Positions 23,554 through 64,000 of a stretch of 64,000 bases of DNA are shown piece after piece (positions within the stretch are counted from its first letter, which is position 1; every line of letters begins with the position of its first letter). The notes under the pieces were generated by a model. The model saw nothing but the letters and a program-made list of their open reading frames with translations, did no database searches and was not told the DNA's origin. Source of the DNA: Enoplolaimus lenunculus (taxonomy: Eukaryota > Nematoda > Enoplea > Enoplida > Thoracostomopsidae); assembly GCA_030248215.1 (NCBI GenBank), contig JASANG010002172.1, positions 62,001 through 126,000 of the forward strand. Reading direction: 5' to 3'. The translations under genes and the position numbers were made by a program.

Positions 23554-23694
23554 ACACTTCAAAACATAGAACATTAATCTGACTATATTCGCTGGTTTGG
23601 TGACATTGGTAACGTATATATCTATTATAATGTTTATTTTGTATTTCTAAGATAAGTAATACCATATAGAGCACTTCACTAAAATTTTACTACG

Positions 23695-23766
23695 GATGCA
23701 GCGGGGCTGGAACCCCCGACGTACCCATTGCCGGTCCGCTGCTCTAACCACTGAGCTATGAACCAA
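23695..23766 (-). other. tRNA-like sequence, probably tRNA-derived relic
   Basis: On the - strand: TAGCTCAGTGGTTAGAGC (box A, D arm) and a perfect T arm CGGGG-GTTCCAG-CCCCG. The acceptor ends do not pair and the anticodon stem is poor, so it is more likely a relic than a working tRNA. A related CGGGGCTGGAACC piece occurs at about 28107. Confidence 0.4.
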
Positions 23767-24042
23767 CCTTACTAGCGTATAGAATAATCCTAAGAACCTG
23801 AAGCGTCTTAAAGTGGTATAACTCAGTTATTTGCACTTCTGGCAACGAAATAAATCTGGGACTGGACAATATGAATAATGCGATAAGCCAGTTTATTTAC
23901 AAAGTAAAACGCGAGAATTTTTGAGCTAAGCTTGTATTACCTACCACTGTGACCAGTAAGTTATTCTTCATTTCATCTTGTCAATCTTTAGACTTTGTCA
24001 TATATTTGCTAAATTTTTCCAACCTTATTCCCACCAATTTGA

Positions 24043-24078
24043 TTATTATTATTATCATTATTATTATTATTATTATTT
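24043..24078 (+). repeat. ATT microsatellite
   Basis: ATTATTATTATCATTATTAT-type run. Confidence 0.85.
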
Positions 24079-24145
24079 CGACTTAGAATATAATGTATAA
24101 GTTTTCTTAAAAATAGAGTTGTCCGTTTGTGAAAATTCTAAACCT

Positions 24146-24662
24146 TGGCTAATTTATAGAACAGATCGTAACAGTAGTACAGCATATTCCTAAGCCTAGG
24201 CGTAAGAGTGCTGTCTAAAAACTTAAACTTAAATTATAGCTTAACTAAACTTGAACATCAGTTTGAGTGAAACTTAAATGGCTGGTCGGCCTAACTGAAG
24301 TAGAATTTTAAGTTTTACTTGAACTAACATGTTTCTAAGTTTAACACGAGATTAAGTAAACTTATTTTTAATTAACAAGTGCAGCCCAGAAAGTATGTCC
24401 ATCAGAGAGTTCATTAAGCGCAGTTTATACTGAAAATATGTAAGATTTTAAATGAGTTTATTAAGCGTAAACATAAATGTTAGTTTAGTTAATGTAGAAA
24501 GTTAGTTTAATGCTGCTGGATTATCTTAAGCTTAAATCAAGTTAGTTTAAGGTTTTAGAGGTAAGCATATATCTTAGCTTACGTAAAAAATAGTCTAAAG
24601 CTTAAGCTTACACTATTGCAGTTCCGCAGCAATACGTTCCGCTCGTGTTGTTTATTTGGGCC
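24146..24662. mobile_element. GGCC-type element split by a fold-back element
   Basis: Left GGCTAATTTATAGAACAG (A-like), right GTTCCGCTCGTGTTG then TTTATTTGGGCC (B-like). Interrupted by the 24211-24560 element. Ends about 70 bp before the first ERG exon seen. Confidence 0.7.
24211..24560. mobile_element. Fold-back element CTNTCTAAAAACTTAAAC, nested
   Basis: Starts CTGTCTAAAAACTTAAAC and ends AGTTTAAGGTTTTAGAG, with many AACTTAA/TTAAGTT half-sites. A second copy is at 51432-51787. Inserted into the GGCC-type element at 24146-24662. Confidence 0.75.
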
Positions 24663-24735
24663 GTGAAATTGAACAAGTTTTGTTTAGTTAAAAAAATTTT
24701 GGTTAATTTTTTTTAAATTTTATTTTAAATTTCAG

Positions 24736-62468
<37,733 letters not shown>

Positions 62469-63260
62469 CGCCTTCGGCAGTCGTATGTCACCAGACTTTG
62501 ATGTTGTCGCTATTGTTGTCTTTGATGTCGCCGTCAAGTGTCATGGGATCAGCAGCTGCATTAATTTGTTATTTCCATCTTATTATTTTGATGCCAAAGC
62601 AATATATTGGTAGTGTAATTATTGAGAAATCTCTGATGTTGCCGCTATTGTTGCCTTTGATATCGCCGACAAGTCGTATGTGGTCAGCAGTTGCATTTGC
62701 TATTATTCAGAAACCTTTGATGTGGCCGCCAAACAGTGGACCCAGGAGTGATTCTTGGGTGAGTTAACTCGAGCTCCAACTCGCGTTCTGGAATGCGCTA
62801 TTTTTCTCCACGCGGCGAATAGCAGTTCCAGTATCAATTTTCGTCGTTATATCAGCCTAAACAAATTAAACGATTTCGTCAAAACAGCCTATGACTATCG
62901 ATATTAACGTTGTTGTTGATGCATCCTTTGTCGCCGAATTAGTGGCTCATCTTGATATTTCAGACGAAAGAACTCCACAATATTTAATAGAGAAAAAAAT
63001 CTTACAAGCGAAAGGCGAAATGCAATTTTAGTACTAAATTTTAATACAAAGTGATGTTTTTCATACCTGCTGAGAGTGTCATAGCTTTTAATAGCACCGT
63101 TCGACGTCTTGGTTGTCTCTGTTGAAGTTTGGCAGAAAAGAAATTTTAAAGTTAAGTGAATTCGAATCTTAAACGTCAAGTATTTTATTCTGGTGTCAGG
63201 CGTAATAGATTTGACCATTGAAGTGCTAAAATATTGAAGATTTCATAAATAAGTTGTTTA
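62469..63260 (+). other. Likely ERG 3' UTR and flank
   Basis: Begins with the repeats above. No canonical AATAAA was found by eye; an ATTAAA lies near 62865 and could serve as a weak poly(A) signal. Nothing else recognised. Confidence 0.4.
62495..62740 (+). repeat. Degenerate repeats in 3' flank/UTR of ERG
   Basis: Two copies, about 140 bp apart, of CTTTGATGTTGTCGCTATTG plus GCCGTCAAGTGTCATGGG-like sequence, with a third partial start CTTTGATGTGGCCGCC. Probably 3' untranslated sequence, since it follows the TAG by about 30 bp. It contains no long frame continuing the protein. Confidence 0.7.
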
Positions 63261-63439
63261 TACATAACGAGAGGGTTCAAGGAGACGGTTATTGCATCAG
63301 AAAAGCCTTGGCCTACGCTGGAAGGGCTTTCGCCTCGGCTGTTACCTCGTTAATTCAACTGAATTTGCCCCCCATAAAAATTGAGCTTGTTGCTTAAACG
63401 TAGAAGAGCTGTATTCTGCAGTGTGTAAAATGATAGTAA

Positions 63440-63815
63440 AAATAACAGAAACGAATTGTAATCAAAATAACAGAAACGGAAAACGTATATTGAAGTATAA
63501 AAGTTGTAAAAACGTTTTATTTTTCTGCGAAAACAATTTAGGCTTGCTTAAAAATTCGCAGGTCTTTCGAAAATTTTGAACAAAACAATGACGGATGCAT
63601 CGAAATTTTTAAGATTTCGTATGAATTTCGTAATTCTTATTTCATTTCGAACAATTTCATTCAACATCTCTGTAACAACAAATTGCGACATTTATACATA
63701 ATTTATAACCAATTTTGAACGTAAAAATAACATAATTTTTGATATTTCTATAACGAAAACGGAAACGGACACTGATTTTTAACGGAAACGGGAACGGGTT
63801 TCCGGTGACACCCTG
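63440..63815. repeat. Repeat ending CCGGTGACACCCTGG
   Basis: Left part GTAAAAATAACAGAAACG, right part GGAAACGGGAACGGGTTTCC and GTGACACCCTGG. Same end type as 23305-23393. Confidence 0.55.
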
Positions 63816-64000
63816 GTATTTTGTAAAGACAGTAATTTCAAACAAAACTAAAGGTATTAATTGAATACAAAGGCAATGGCCAATCTAGTAATACATCAAA
63901 TATCGCAGATCTAAGCTATAATCTTTGTTGCAACCGTGTATTAGAAGACCAATGAATGCTGCCGTTGGGTCTGCTCGGGTTCAAAACCTTCGATGTGTAA

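Noticed and set aside
23695-23766. Functional tRNA gene
   Set aside because: Good D and T arms, but acceptor ends do not pair and the anticodon stem fails; kept only as a tRNA-like relic.

Overview
The window is animal nuclear DNA, AT-rich, with spliced genes (GT-AG introns) and dense miniature DNA transposons. One host protein-coding gene is recognisable: a voltage-gated potassium channel of the ERG (KCNH2/6/7) family on the + strand. Sixteen consecutive coding exons can be placed between 24736 and 62468. They join in phase into a 1,491-residue open frame that starts just before transmembrane helix S1 and ends at a TAG. The N-terminal PAS/cap exons and the promoter were not found; they probably lie upstream of the window or are hidden in the first 24.7 kb. 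The organism cannot be named. ERG similarity and intron structure point to a bilaterian invertebrate; a tunicate is only a guess.

Layout. 1-24735 is probably intron or intergenic DNA and holds only transposon-derived sequence. Its best-defined element is a 2.2-kb piggyBac transposon (11426-13606) flanked by TTAA, with a frameshifted transposase on the - strand. 24736-28685 encodes S1 to the pore helix and selectivity filter. 28686-41959 is a 13.3-kb interval containing a second, intact pore exon (33399-33572) with the same splice phases as the first. 41960-45094 encodes S6, the C-linker and the cyclic-nucleotide-binding homology domain. 48965-62468 encodes an unusually long cytoplasmic tail of about 987 residues, with a short coiled coil followed by two glutamine tracts. 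62469-64000 is 3' flank.

Most of the remaining DNA belongs to about 17 repeat families, many inserted into one another. One group has GGCC-type ends, 8-bp target duplications and a shared TTAGGC-rich core. Another has TTAA-flanked CCC ends enclosing a tRNA-like Pol III module. A third is a GC-rich fold-back family in which minisatellites have expanded independently at least three times. Others are palindromic elements from about 45 bp to about 660 bp.

The strongest biological points are: (1) duplicated, apparently alternative ERG pore exons differing at the position equivalent to hERG S631, which controls inactivation; (2) a duplicated intron end creating a 24-nt stop-containing pseudo-exon before the S4-S5 exon; (3) the TTAA element carrying a tRNA-like core; (4) recurrent minisatellite birth inside one transposon family. 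No retrovirus, LTR element, Polinton or LINE was recognised.
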